Below are positions 9,507-21,599 of a stretch of DNA of 64,000 nt, piece after piece. Position numbers and translations under genes: made by a program. The notes under the pieces were generated by a model, which made no database searches, was not told the DNA's origin, and was given only the letters and a program-made list of their open reading frames with translations. Every line of letters starts with the position of its first letter. Position 1 is the stretch's first letter. This DNA comes from Panax quinquefolius (taxonomy: Eukaryota; Streptophyta; Magnoliopsida; Apiales; Araliaceae), in assembly GCA_020205615.1 (NCBI GenBank), contig CM035173.1, forward strand, positions 28,736,293-28,800,292, written 5' to 3'.

Positions 9507-10971
9507 TGTTGGAAGAATGCATATTTTGATTTGATGTTTAAAGTAAATACTCATGATTATATGTAAAGTCCTTCAAGGAATATATGTACAAGGACTTAGT
9601 GATAGATCAAATTTGTTAGGTTGATCTTAGCTTTTAATGTTCATCATTCTATAAATAAATGAATAGATTAAGAGATCAAAAATGTTAGGTTGATCTATGA
9701 CTTGAAAAGAATAGATAGGCTTCAACAAAAATTGCAGTCTATCGAGCAGATCAAAGTTTACAGAATCCAAGGCAGGATCGTAGAGCAATAGAAGATCGTA
9801 GTATATCTGCCTTGAAGGGCCTCTCTAGAAATCGTAGAGTGGTCCAAACGCTTGCCGAAGCTAACTCAGAGATCGTAGTGTACTTTCAGAAACGTAGAGC
9901 CTGCAAGAAGAGCAAATGATGATCGTAGTGTGCAAAGATCGTAGTGTGCAAATCCTTGAGAGAGATCGTAGTGTTCTCTTCATGCCAAGCACCAATGTGA
10001 CAAGACACCACGATATGGATCGTAGAGTATAATCTGTCTTGTGTCAGAAGCATCAAGCCCTACTTTTGTTTAAAGACAAATTCCAACAAAAGTGGAATGG
10101 GTTTGAAACGTTAAAGTCCTCTCCAGTCCCAACGGTACAAAAGATATCATTAGTATTCAACAAAAGGAACGTATTCAAGAAACTAAGGAAAAGACCATAG
10201 GACAGAGGAAAAACACCTTTTCAGGTGTTAGGTGAGAAAGCAGTCTGCTATGTCAGTGGGTCAGAATGCAATTCAGAAGGTGTGCAGAAAAGTCTCCATC
10301 AAAGTTTAGAAATGTCAAACGCATTTAATGCTTCAACAAATGGCTTTAACGGATATATTTCAAGGATCACATATATGCATAACATATGCAGATGAGAAAT
10401 CTAAGCAAGCATTGAACAAAAATGCACAAGAACACTCAACGCTTAACTCTACGATCTGAGAAAAAGAGGAAGCTTGCTCGGCTACTCAGTTCTTTCGAAC
10501 AAGTGCTTAACTGCAACTAAGTAGCATCAATCACCAACTGAAGTAAAAGTTCCAAGTTAGAAGGACTTGAAGAATTCTAAGTGAACTGTGAAGAACCAAG
10601 TCTGCTGGACTTGAAGAGTTCAAGAGTGAACTAAGAAGTGCTGATCTATTGGTGCAGAAGGAATCTGAGATTCGGAAAGTGTAATGAGACATCCTTAGTG
10701 GATTTCCTACTCGAGGAGTAGAAGAGTGAATTAGGAGCCTTAAGTGCTCTGAACCACTTAAAACTGTTGTCTATTATATTTGTGTTATAACTGTTATAAC
10801 TGCCATAACTGCCTCACTCTCATTAATTCAAGATATTTAAAAGGAGATTAAACAAATACTCATTCCGCTGTGTTTTAATCACTATCAAAATTAACTAGTT
10901 AAAACGAAAAGTTTTTAAATATCTATTCAACCCCCCCTTCTAGATAACTATTGTGTCTCTGGGAACAAACA
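9507..10971 (+). mobile_element. Solo LTR, probably Ty1/copia type
   Basis: It begins TGTTGGAAGA and ends GGAACAAACA, with 5-bp TSDs AAACA at 9502-9506 and 10972-10976. The 1465-bp length and the C-run motif TTCAACCCCCCCTTCTAG close to the right end are what I recognise from plant copia-type LTRs. The primer-binding site and internal domains are absent, so it is a solo LTR left by recombination. Its left half has nine irregular copies of a GATCGTAG(A/T)GTG word (9776-10030). Orientation rests on the position of the C-run motif. The superfamily is an inference. Confidence 0.7.
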
Positions 10972-11027
10972 AAACATATTTAAGGTTTTCTATTAATGTG
11001 GACAATTAAATATTTTAAAAGTATATG

Positions 11028-12280
11028 TGTGAGACCCCAGATTTTATAAATAAAGATTTAAATTTCTCGAAATATTTTTTTGAATATTATGGTGTGGATT
11101 TGATATAATGTTATAGTTGTGGGTAGTATTTATAAATTTTGTAAAGTATGCAAGTTGTTGTATTATATTCGATTGGTCAGGGAATATTCTTTGTGTCGGG
11201 GAATATTCGTACGACGGCACAATCATTTTCTGTTGTTATTCCTTTCGTTATTATACTCAGTTGGTTAAAATTTTGACTTCTATACTCCATGAAATTAGTG
11301 GAATATCCTTAATATTTGCGCTTCATCCAAAGATTTTCATGGAAATATTTTTCTCGAGCATTCTTGAATTTTACTCTACAAAGCGATGTCATGTTGACAA
11401 TTTGAAGCGTTATTAGTTCTGAATAAATTAATTCGTGAACTTGTTTTATTGAACTCTTATATCATTGTCATCATCCTCATGTTTATATTTTTTGAAAATC
11501 ATTTGTGGCACAAGCATGTAGATGGACTTGGTATGATTATGACCGAGGATTATTCGGTATAATCATGGCCGTAATGTTACAAATGATGTGATAAAAAGTC
11601 CTCGTTGGCCCGTAGTGCATTGATGGACGATTGTTGGCATGATCATGACCATTGATGAATACACAAATATCCTTGGCCGTGAGTGCATGGAATTAGTGGT
11701 CGTGACCACTAATGAATATCCTTGGTAGTAGTCTTGAGATGATGTGGATTATTTATTAAGATGAGTCCAAATGATAAAAGTGATGAAAACCCTTTTAAAT
11801 CATAAAAGATAGTAGACTTTATTCTCTACTTGACTCTTTTAATGGATTGCTTATTCAATTATGAGCTAAACTTGATGTATATTGTATTTTATCAGTTTAA
11901 CATTGTTGGAGACTAATGATAATTTATTCTGCATTATCTTAGTCATAATATTTCTTACTGGGCTAGTTGAGCTCACCCTTTCTTTCACTGATCTCTTCAG
12001 AAAATGAGAACGTAGCTGGGACGAGTCGGGGAACGGAGTGATGGTCCTAGATGGTGTATTAGTAGTCCTCACTATTCTGTTAAATAATGTGACAATAAAT
12101 GTAATGAGGACTTTTTCTGAGAGTGGATATTGTCTAGAAGACAATATTTATATTAAAACTCACAGCATGTATTTTATCGTACTATACACGATTGTTGTAT
12201 AATTTAGTTGTATTTGAATTTTGTACCATGTATTTGGCGACTCAAGATGGGTGATGTATACCTATTTTGGGGGTGTCACA
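11028..12280 (+). mobile_element. Solo Ty3/gypsy LTR, subtype B short form
   Basis: It begins TGTGAGACCCCAG and ends GGGGGTGTCACA. Perfect 5-bp TSDs ATATG lie at 11023-11027 and 12281-12285. It matches the minus-strand B-type LTRs at 25630, 31095 and 32251 but lacks their 65-75-bp tandem array, so it is only 1253 bp long. It carries CCTTGGCCGTGAGTGCA-type hairpin words near 11670-11730. No internal region follows. Confidence 0.85.
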
Positions 12281-12285
12281 ATATG

Positions 12286-13167
12286 TGTTGGAATGTAGAA
12301 TTTATTACTCCAAAATTGTGCATAAATATCAAATTTAAGAACTGATTAATTAATGGTGTAAAGTGAAGAAAATTAGGTCTGGATACAATGATATCAACAT
12401 TCGTATCTCAAAAAAAAATATTTTATCTGTATTCGTATTTGATAATCGATGGATTTCTTAAGATATCATTCAAATTTGATATTCGAAAATCTTTTTCGAA
12501 TAGAATATTATCCGTTTTCGAATTGGCATAATCTATTTGAATTGGCACAATTAATTAAAATTGAAAGGTCAATAATATCTAGAAAGGGGTGAATAGATTA
12601 TTATCGATTTTAAAAATTTCTTGGCCTTTTTGAAATATTTAAATTCACTTAATTACTATGTGATAAAATAATATGCGAAATAAGTAAAAAGACAAAATTC
12701 AATCACACAATGCACAAAAATTTATATGGTTCAAAACATACCACCTATTACTATCAGTAATAAATACCTTTATAAATAAACTAACTCCCTAAAATTCCTT
12801 TTTGATAAAAAGTTGTTTGTTTAAAATATGTTTCACATAAACACATATGATTCATGTTCAATTTATAAAAGTTCACACTTTTATAAATAAAGAATGTGCT
12901 TCTAAATTAAGCAAATATAGATGTTTGATTTAATTATATAAAAGTTTATTTAACTTTTACATGAGAGAGAAAAATGATTTCTTTAAAAGCAGATAAAAAT
13001 CAATTATATTTTGAGTATATAAAAGTTTGTACTTTTATATATTAACATAAGTATATATGAATGAGCCGTTTAGAATTATACTTGCAGTATCGAGTATGAA
13101 TGAGCTAAAGTCAATTTAATGATACTTGACACAAACATATAATCACAAATAATGATATTGTATTCCA

Positions 13168-13237
<70 letters not shown>

Positions 13238-13918
13238 TATGAACTTGAGATTCATGTCAACCACATTCACATTTGATACACTAAATTATTTTTTGTTCAA
13301 TAATTTATGGACAAAATAAGCTCATTTGGTATCATAATCACAATTAGTTGAATTCATAATCACAGTTCGTTGAATTTAATATTTCCGAACTATATTTATA
13401 CAAATATTTTATGTAGATCGACGATTAAGAATTTATGATAAATATCTCGCGTTAAAGAGATACTCACAAAATGATTCAAAACCAATATCGAGTGCTCACT
13501 ATTTGAATATTTATATAATTATATTATATCTATGAAAGATAAAGTCTTTACAAGATATAAATAAATAAAATACAAATATATATATATAAACTTGTAAAAC
13601 AATATGTATATATATATATATAACACTTAAGAGATGAAGTAAACTAATGCACAATTCTAATAAACATGCATCTCAATAATCGGACCAATTTCTTTTTCAC
13701 TAAAGTAACTTAGAAATTTGGAAGAGAAAATTGAAATCTTATAGAAAGAATGTAGGCAAGAGTATAGATTTCTTTCTTTTGTAAATTGGTGAATAAAAAG
13801 GGAAGGAATGATTTCTTATTTATAGAAAAACCAATAGTTGAGATAGGTTAGTCCAAAAAATTTGTGGATGAGGGACATTTCGGGTAAAGAGAGAAAAGGA
13901 GATTTTCTCTTTCTTCCG
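12286..13918. other. Intergenic DNA, AT-rich
   Basis: No gene recognised. Several copies of an AAAAGTT(C/T)..ACTTTTATA-type word lie between 12870 and 13045, and there is an (AT)n run at 13171-13233. Confidence 0.5.
13171..13233. repeat. (TA)n microsatellite, about 31 units
   Basis: A pure TA dinucleotide run. Confidence 0.97.
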
Positions 13919-14232
13919 ATGTAAGGGTGTAAGCGAATCGAGTCGATCCGAGTATTGAGTTGCTCAGATTTGGTTCACAAAATTTATCGAGTATAAAATA
14001 AGGTTTGATTAAGGCTCATTTAGCTTTCAAGTATAGCACGATTCAGAATCGAGACCGAGCAGTTTGAACTTTTAAAACAAATATGATCTAAGTATCAATA
14101 GAAAATTATAATTTGAAGAGGTTCGAATAATTTATCGAATTTTAAAATTTGCTCATATTTGACTCATTTATATTTTGAATCGAGCTCAAATTGAACTTTT
14201 AGTCGAACGAGCATCTGAATCGAGCCTCTAAT
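13919..14232. mobile_element. hAT-like remnant cut by the E1 retrotransposon
   Basis: It starts with GTAAGGGTGTAAGCGAATCG and contains repeated TCGAGTCGA, AATCGAGCTC and ATCGAGCC words. This style (GGGTGTAAACGAG..TCGAG..) is common at the ends of non-autonomous plant hAT elements. The right terminus is missing. E1 begins at 14233 and no continuation is seen after E1 at 24203. Identification rests on word similarity only. Confidence 0.4.
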
Positions 14233-16846
14233 TATAAGACCCCAACTTATTATTAATGAAATTTAATTTTCTCTATTTATTATTTTGAAATAGTAAGGGT
14301 TGATTTGATTAATGTGGATAGTTATGGGTAAAATCATAAATATTTCAAAATAAGCAAGTGGTTATAAAATATTCATTGTTGTCGGGGATATTAGTTTGGT
14401 AAATGGAATATTAAATGCTTGTCGGGGAATATTAAATGCGACCAGTAGCTTGACCGTATGTGGGCCCATGCTGAGCGATTGGATGAAAAAAGCGACAAAT
14501 ATAAGTTGTTTAAAAATAACAGGCGTAGTTATTCACAGATTATCTTGTTAAAATACTCGGTGGTTAAAAACACGATAGCACGGCGGTATTGCACCAATTA
14601 TTGATTCTTACGTAAGAAGGCACTACTCGATAATGGTTCTGATAGTAATTCTTATTCGATATTTTATTGATTTAATAATTCTTTGCGTTGATATTTTATA
14701 TTCTTTGTTGTTTGATAATTGTCATTACGGTATTTTTTTTCATTATCGAAGCAATAATTCATATTATCTGAATAATATTATTAGATAACATTATTGGCAA
14801 TGTCTAGAAAGTTACATACTAAGGAGAGGTTTGGTCACCTAATTGCTTGGCGCTTGATGAAGGAGAAATTCTTATTGGAAAGCCCTCTTTCTTTCACAGG
14901 AGCTGCACGGTTGTCGATATTGTGATTACATAATATTATTTGTGAATAAATAATTATTGATTCATATGATGAGGAAAATATTGATTTTATGTGGATATAG
15001 ATGGAGAAAATTTTTAATGTGACAATTGTTGAAAATTGAAATTTTATCTTTTACGATAAAATAATTCATTTAAATATATTATTATATTTTAATAATATAA
15101 TAATGGTGATATTTTTACAACGAATGTGGGATATATGAGTATCTGAGGAGGAAGAGTATTTTTGTTGCAATAAATGTTTAAAACATATTAAACATGTCGG
15201 TGGACCCCATTTATTATTTGAAATTTGATTATAACTTTGTAAAATCTCCCGGTTTGTGGATTTGGTCAATTTACATTTGGAATTTGGAAAAACTTTCTTA
15301 CGCAAAGTTGTAGAAATTGAATTTCCTATAAAAACTCAAGAGATTCGAATTTTTTGATAGAAGGACTATTTATTATGAATTATTGAAGTTAGAAGCTCAA
15401 AATAATTGATTTTTGGAAGTTTAAAATATTTTAAATTGGAAAAACGTTTTATTACTTTTTCTAGAAGGTGAGCATGTGAGAAATGCTAGGAGCTGAATTC
15501 TAAGAGGCGTAGGAAATTTTATTATAAATAATAATATTATATTAAATTTTACTTTTTTGGTGTTCTAAGCATTTTCTATAAATAGGGTCTTGGGTTAGAA
15601 TTGAAAATCACACGAAATTGAAGTTTTCTCTCTCTATATTATCGGCGTATTCTTGTGAGTATTTTGAGTATACTTTGAGTATTGCTATCTGATCTGAAGT
15701 TCAAGTTATAGTCGATATCCGGTGTTTATTTAAAATCTTGTCTTTTTGAGGGTAAGGGATATTATTTTTTTTTCGTAATGATATTATTTCTTGAATATCA
15801 TTATGTTGAAATATTGATCTGAAGTTTTTATCAAATTTGGAACTTTTGGTGTCGGAGATTCTTATTCACGTATCTGGCCTTATTCACGTATCTGACACTA
15901 TTCACGAATCTGGCATTATTCATGAAAAAATGAAAATTTTCTTTTAAATCTAAAATATCTATTACGGATACTAGCTTTGATTGTATCCATGTTTTGATCA
16001 TTCTTGAATTTTACACCCTTATGATTATTTTTTGAGGTATTTTTGGGCGTGGATAAAACAAAAGTACACGAATCCTTAATCCTTAATCCTTAATCCTTGT
16101 CATTTTGTTTCCTTTGGATTCGTTTCTTTAAAAATATTTTCATCATCCTCGGTCTTAAATGATGATATTATTGAATATCTTTGGCACATAGTGCAAAGAT
16201 GAATGATTTCGATGAATATCTTTGGTAGTAGTGCAAAGATGAGCAGTGTTTAGATGAACATGACCAATGATGAATATCTTTGGCACATAGTGCAAAGATG
16301 AATATTTGATTCGGATATATATTGATTGATGTTACTGAGGATAAAAGATGAGCGATGAACTTTAAAATTCATACATAGAAGATAGTAGTTGCATTCTCTA
16401 CTTAACTCTTCTAATGAATTATTATTTCATTGCGAATATTGATTTAAAACTTGTTGTCTACATTGTATTACATTAGATTTTTTTCTGTTGAAGACTAATG
16501 ATAATTTTTTGTATATTATCTTAGTCATAATATTCTTCTTGGCTAGTTGAGCTCACCCTTTTCCTTTTGTTTCATTTTTCTTCTCGGGAGGCGAGAATAT
16601 AGCGAAATGCAGTCGGGGTATGGAATGAAGGTTCTAGAGAGAGTTGTTTAGTAGTCCTCACCATTTTTGTAAAATAATGTATCGATAAATGTGATGAGGA
16701 TTTATTTGAGTATAGATATTGTCTAGAAGATAATATTTGTATTCAAACTCACAGATTTCTTGTTGTAATAATAAAGTTGTAGTTGTTTACATACCATGTA
16801 TTGACAACTCAAAATGGGTGATGTAAACTTATTTTGGGGCGTCACG
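14233..16846 (+). repeat. E1 5' LTR (subtype A)
   Basis: It begins TATAAGACCCC, where the usual start is TGTAAGACCCC, so G has become A at the second base. It ends GGGGCGTCACG. The promoter TATAAATA is at 15577-15584, followed by a pyrimidine-rich TTTTCTCTCTCT initiator-like stretch. A run of TATTCACGTATCTGAC-like units lies at about 15870-15920 and CTTTGGC..AGTGCAAAG hairpin words at about 16170-16300. Confidence 0.85.
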
Positions 16847-16866
16847 ATTAATGTCGAGCTTAGGGA
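16847..16866 (+). other. E1 decayed primer-binding site
   Basis: ATTAATGTCGAGCTTAGG directly follows the 5' LTR. It resembles a decayed initiator-Met tRNA site (TGGTATCAGAGC). The E2 element at 41299 has a closer version. Confidence 0.5.
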
Positions 16867-17028
16867 TATGATCTCTGGGAGAGAGATCGGGGAATAGAAC
16901 TAGGAGGGAGAGGCGAGTAAATCCTTCGCTAGTGTGTCCTACTAAGTTTATTTGTTAGTTGGTCGATTATATAGGGATATTATGTGATATATTGATTTCC
17001 TTAATTAACCCTTGTTTTATAGCGATGT

Positions 17029-18130
17029 TTGAGAATGTCGTTGAGAATATTAACAGGTGGAAATGAGGCCAGTGGAGACGCTTTGTACTCACCAGCGAGG
17101 AGAGCGTGCAACAGTGGTGGCAATGTGTTCTCTGTGAACAACACCACCGAAGGCGAGATGATGAGCGAGGGGATGTTTAGAAGCTTTTTGCGAGTTCATG
17201 CAAAATCGAGATGAGGAGACTTCGTGTTCAAAATCTGAGGAGAAATGATAGCAATTCACGGGTTGTCCGCGACAAAGCGATTCAAGTTGGGACCACGAAT
17301 TTAAGGAAAGCGGATCCGATCATGGCGGAAACATGGGTCAAAACAAATTACCAAGATATTCGATGTCTTGGGATGCGGAGAAGAACGAAGGTTCCATTCG
17401 CCACCTTTATGTTTAAATGGCGAAGGCGGACTAATGGTGGGAGTCTATGAAGCGTACCCATCCAGTACTTTTCGGCATGTCTTGGGAGCGTTTGAAACTA
17501 TTTAATGACAAATACTTTCACGAAAGTGTTAAATCGTATGAAGGAAGTGGAGTTCATCGATTATAGCAAAATAACATGGCGGTGTCTCGATGCGAGGCAA
17601 AGTTTGCGAGTTATCGGTTTGCACCTCATTTGGTGGAGAATGAGGAGCGTGTGGCGCGGATGTTTCTTAGAGGTTTGAAACCCGGCATCGTCGATATCTC
17701 ATTTCTCATAAATTTTCTCTCTATTCGGATGTTGTAAGCAGGCTCAATTATTAGGCGAGATACTTGAGTACAGGTCAACCGAGGACCCTGACCGAGGATC
17801 ATCTAGGAGATGGCGGTCAACAAAACAATGATAATCGGTGGAGAAAGAAAAAGCGGACAAAAAAATAACCACTCTGGTGGTAATCATAGCCATGAAAATA
17901 GAAGAAATGAGTCGGGAGGAGATTTTAAAAGAGGAGATTTAACAACGACCATGTGAAGGCAGCAGTCTTGGCGTGAAAGAGCTGGTTCTAAGGGAGGAGA
18001 AACGACCACCGGTCATATCTTATAAATCAGGAAAAGAGGGACATATCGGTCCAAAAGCGCCCTAGCAGTTCAAGGTATGCTATAATTGTGGAAAGGAAGG
18101 ACATATCGCTCGAGATTATGCGGTAGCAAA
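17029..18130 (+). pseudogene. E1 gag (capsid and zinc knuckle), frameshifted
   Basis: Retroviral-type gag of the gypsy element, which packages the element RNA. The retrotransposon gag segment reads WERLKLFNDKYF around 17485-17520 and HLVENEERVARMFLRGLKP around 17630-17680. A zinc knuckle CYNCGKEGHIARDY lies around 18080-18120, preceded by a second, damaged knuckle near 18020. The frame changes several times within 1.1 kb, so no intact product can be made. The corresponding gag of E2 (41636-42560) is similar. Confidence 0.75.
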
Positions 18131-18234
18131 ACCTAGTTCATTGAGGGACGGTGACTCAAAAAACATCCCGAAAAAGTCAAAGTCAGCGGTTCTGGAAGAG
18201 CGTTTGTTGTATTTGGTCATAATCGAGGAACCCA

Positions 18235-20040
18235 AACGAGAGGTGATCACGGTAAGCTATTTATAAATTTTTGCGAAGTTTATACCTTACTTGATCTGGG
18301 TGCTACCCATTCATTTATCTCTCTGCTTGTGCTCAACGTTTAAACTTGACTCAGGAGAAATTAGACTTTGACCTATCTGTGGAAACTCCAGTTAGGAGAA
18401 ACTTTCATCACATCCATGTTTATAAATCTTGTTTGATTCAAGTTGGCACCATCACCTTACACATTGACCTTATCTCTTTAAAGATACTTGCTTTTGATGT
18501 GATTTTAAGGATTGATTGGTTAACTACTCATCATGCCAAAATTGATTGTTTTAAATAAGGTTGTTAGTTTTCGTATTCTAACCAACTTTGTTATGCAATT
18601 CAAGTAACTAAACCATTAAAATCAATCAACATCATATCTAATCATAAAATTATTCGTTTATTGAAAAGCGGATGTCAAGCTTTCTTAGCCCATGTTATGG
18701 ATTTGAATAAAGACACGTCAAATTTGAATAATATTCTGTTGTTATTGACTTTCTGGCGTATTTCTGAAGAACTTCCGGTCTACCCCGAGCGTGAAGTTGA
18801 ATTCTTTATTGATCTTGAACACAGTACAAAGCCCATTTCTAAAACCCCATATCGAATGGCTCTATTGAACTTGGAGTTAAAGGTCCAACTACGAGGAATT
18901 GTTGGACATCGGTTTCATTAGTCTAGTACATCTCCTTGGGGTGCTCTGTTTTATTAAGTAAAGAAGAAGAAAGCGGGGTATGCGACTTTATATTGACTAT
19001 CGGGAATTGAACCATGTCACCATCAAGAATAGGTATCCTCTACCTCGTATTGATGACTTGTTTGACCCGATTCTGAGGCACAATTCTTTTCAAAAATCGA
19101 TCTTAGATTACGGATATCATCGGTTTGAAGATTAGAATGAGGATATTCAAAGCGCGCCTTGAGAACTTCGGTATGGGCATTATGAATTCTTAGTCATGTC
19201 TTTCGGATGACTAATGCTCCTAACGGACTTTCATGGATATGATGAACCGAGTATTCAAGGAATATTTGGATCGGTTTGTTGTTGTCTTTATTGATGACAT
19301 CCTTATATATTCCAAAAGTCGTGAAGATCATGAGCACCATTTGAAATTTGGTACTCGAAAGGCTTCGTGAAAACAAACTATATGCCAAATTGAAGAAATG
19401 CGAGTTTTGGCTTGAGGAAGTAACATTCCTTGGGCGCGTGGTGTCGAAACATGGAGTATCTGTTGATCCGTGAAGATTGAAGCAATCTGAAGTTAGGAAC
19501 AGCAAAAGTCGGTGGTGAAGAAGTCGTAGTTTTTGGGCTTAGGCGGTTATTATCGGAGATTCATGGAAGGGTTTTCTCGAATCGCTACTCCATTAACCCA
19601 ACTAACTTCGGAAGGATACAAAATTCGTTTGGAGCGAAGAATGCGAGAAGAGTTTCCAAGAGCTCAAGAGGAGACTCATTTATTTTGTTCTAACAATACC
19701 ATCTGGTTCGGATGGATTTGTTATCTCTGACGATGCTTGAGCAAAGGGTTAGGATGTGTTCTCATGCAACGTGGGAAAGTCATAGCCTATGCCTCGCGAC
19801 AACTTAAAGAGTATGAGAGGAATTATCCTACTCGTGATCTAGAGTTAGCGGCCCGATCGTTTTCGCGCTAAAGATATGGAGGCACTATCTATATGGGGAG
19901 AAAGTGGAGATATATTCGGACCATAAAAGCCTTAAATATTTCTTCACTCAAAAAGAACTCGACATCTGGCGGTGACGTTGGCTCGAGCTATTGAAAGACT
20001 ACGACCACACTATTCAATACCATCACGGAAAAGCGCGAGC
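18235..20040 (+). pseudogene. E1 pol part 1: protease, reverse transcriptase, RNase H, frameshifted
   Basis: The aspartic protease active site reads LLDLGATHSFI near 18285-18325, where the family has D-S/T-G, so the catalytic motif is altered. The downstream protease word FDVILRIDWLTTHHAKIDC is at about 18492-18550. Reverse transcriptase words follow: [19 protein letters not shown] at 18995-19055 and FIDDILIYS (the YxDD-type catalytic motif) at about 19288-19315. RNase H words such as [19 protein letters not shown] lie at 19776-19840. All are recognisable piece by piece in shifting frames. The enzymes would copy element RNA into DNA and mature the polyprotein. Confidence 0.8.
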
Positions 20041-20339
20041 GTGGTAGTGCGTGCGTTGAGTAGAAGATCATATCTGCGAGGAACGAGTGCGATGATGTCA
20101 AGTATCATCGCGTAGAGCCAACTTTAATAGAAAAGTTAAGGTTGCTCGAGCCACGGGCCGGAGGCGATCGTATGAAGAAGAAAGTACAAGAAGGAGCTAT
20201 TAGGGCGAGAATTGATGAAGAAGGAATACTTGAGTCCACTCTAGACTTTGTGTTCCTAACGACTCGATTTGAAATCTGAAGATTATGATGGAGGCACACT
20301 GATACACCATTTGCAATCCATCACGGAAGTACTAAAATG

Positions 20340-21586
20340 TATAAATGATCTTGACATACATTTTGGTGGAATAATATGAAGAGAGAGATTGCAAAGTTTA
20401 TCTCGATGTGTTTAACTTGTCAGCGTGTAAAGGCGGAGCATCTAGTACCTAAGGGTCCGTTGCAACCACTTGAGATTACGAAATGGAAGTGGGAACACAT
20501 TACCATGGATTTAGTTCTACGGGTCTTCCTACGGTTTCTCAAGGCATCAATGCTATTTGGGTTATTGTTGATAGATTAACCAAGTCTGCTCATTTCTTGC
20601 CGTCTGGGAGACTTATTCCTTGAGCGTCTTGCTAGTATATGCGTGAATGAGATTGTGAGGTTGCATGGCATGCACTGTATCCATAGTTTGGGATCGTGAC
20701 CCAAGATTCACTTCAAGATTTTGGGTTAGCTTGCAAAAAGCTATGAGCGCAGTTTGCGATTTAGTTGCGCATACCATCCTCAAGCAGACGGAGACGATCG
20801 AGAGGACTATTCAAACTCTTGAAGATCTATTAAGACTACGTGTCCTAGACTTCAAGGCGGTTGGGATAAGTATTTACCATTGGTGGAATTCTCCTACAAC
20901 AAGCAGTTATCGAGCAAGTATAGGTGTGGCTCCATTTGAAGCATTATATGGGCGAAAGTGTCGCTCTCTCAATATGTTGGGATGAGGTGGGTGAAAGCAA
21001 CATTGTTGGGACCCGAGTTAATCGCGTATGACTCTGAAAAGATCCAAATGATTCGACAAGCGTATACAAAGCGGCACAAGATCGACAAAAAAAGTTATGC
21101 GGATCTTCATCGAAAGGGCGTGGAATTTAGTATAGGGGATCATGTGTTGTTGCGAGTTGCTCCATGGAAGGAGTTACAAGATTTGGGAAGAGAAAAGCTC
21201 GATCCACGATTTATTGGTCCATTTCAAATTCTTGACCGAGTAGGAAATGTAGCCTATAGACTCGCGTTACCTCAAAGTATGTCTTGTGTTCATAATGTGT
21301 TTCACATATCATACTTAAATAAATATGTGAAAGACCCGAATCACGTTATAGAGTTAGAAGCAGGATGAGATAGCCAAGACTTAACGTATGAGGAGGTACT
21401 GTCAAGATCTTGGATAGGAAGGAGCATGTCCCTACGGCGAAAGGTCATACCACAGTTAAAGTTTTGTGGAGGAATCATGCTTATAGAGGAAATGACACAG
21501 GGAATTGGAAAGCGGAAATGAAAGCGAGGTATCCTCACCTTTTGAAACACACAGTCGTCGTCGTCGATTTCGAGGACGAAATTTCA
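20340..21586 (+). pseudogene. E1 pol part 2: integrase and chromodomain, frameshifted
   Basis: The integrase zinc-binding end is seen as MCLTCQRVKAEHLVPKG (about 20406-20456), followed by WKWEHITMDL and RLTKSAHFLP words of the catalytic core. The integrase C-terminal part (DPRFIGPFQILDRVGNVAYR, 21201-21260) runs into HNVFHISYLNKYVKDPNHVI and a chromodomain-like end that finishes DFEDEIS at 21586-21588. The chromodomain targets insertion to heterochromatin in this clade. Several frameshifts occur. The longest surviving frame is 20958-21368. Confidence 0.8.
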
Positions 21587-21587
21587 T

Positions 21588-21598
21588 AAGGAGGGAGG
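21588..21598 (+). other. E1 polypurine tract
   Basis: AAGGAGGGAGG immediately precedes the 3' LTR, as expected for plus-strand priming. Confidence 0.8.
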
Positions 21599-21599
21599 T

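Noticed and set aside
13076..13270. 64-codon minus-strand open frame
   Set aside because: Tyr-Ile repeat from the (TA)n run; no domain.
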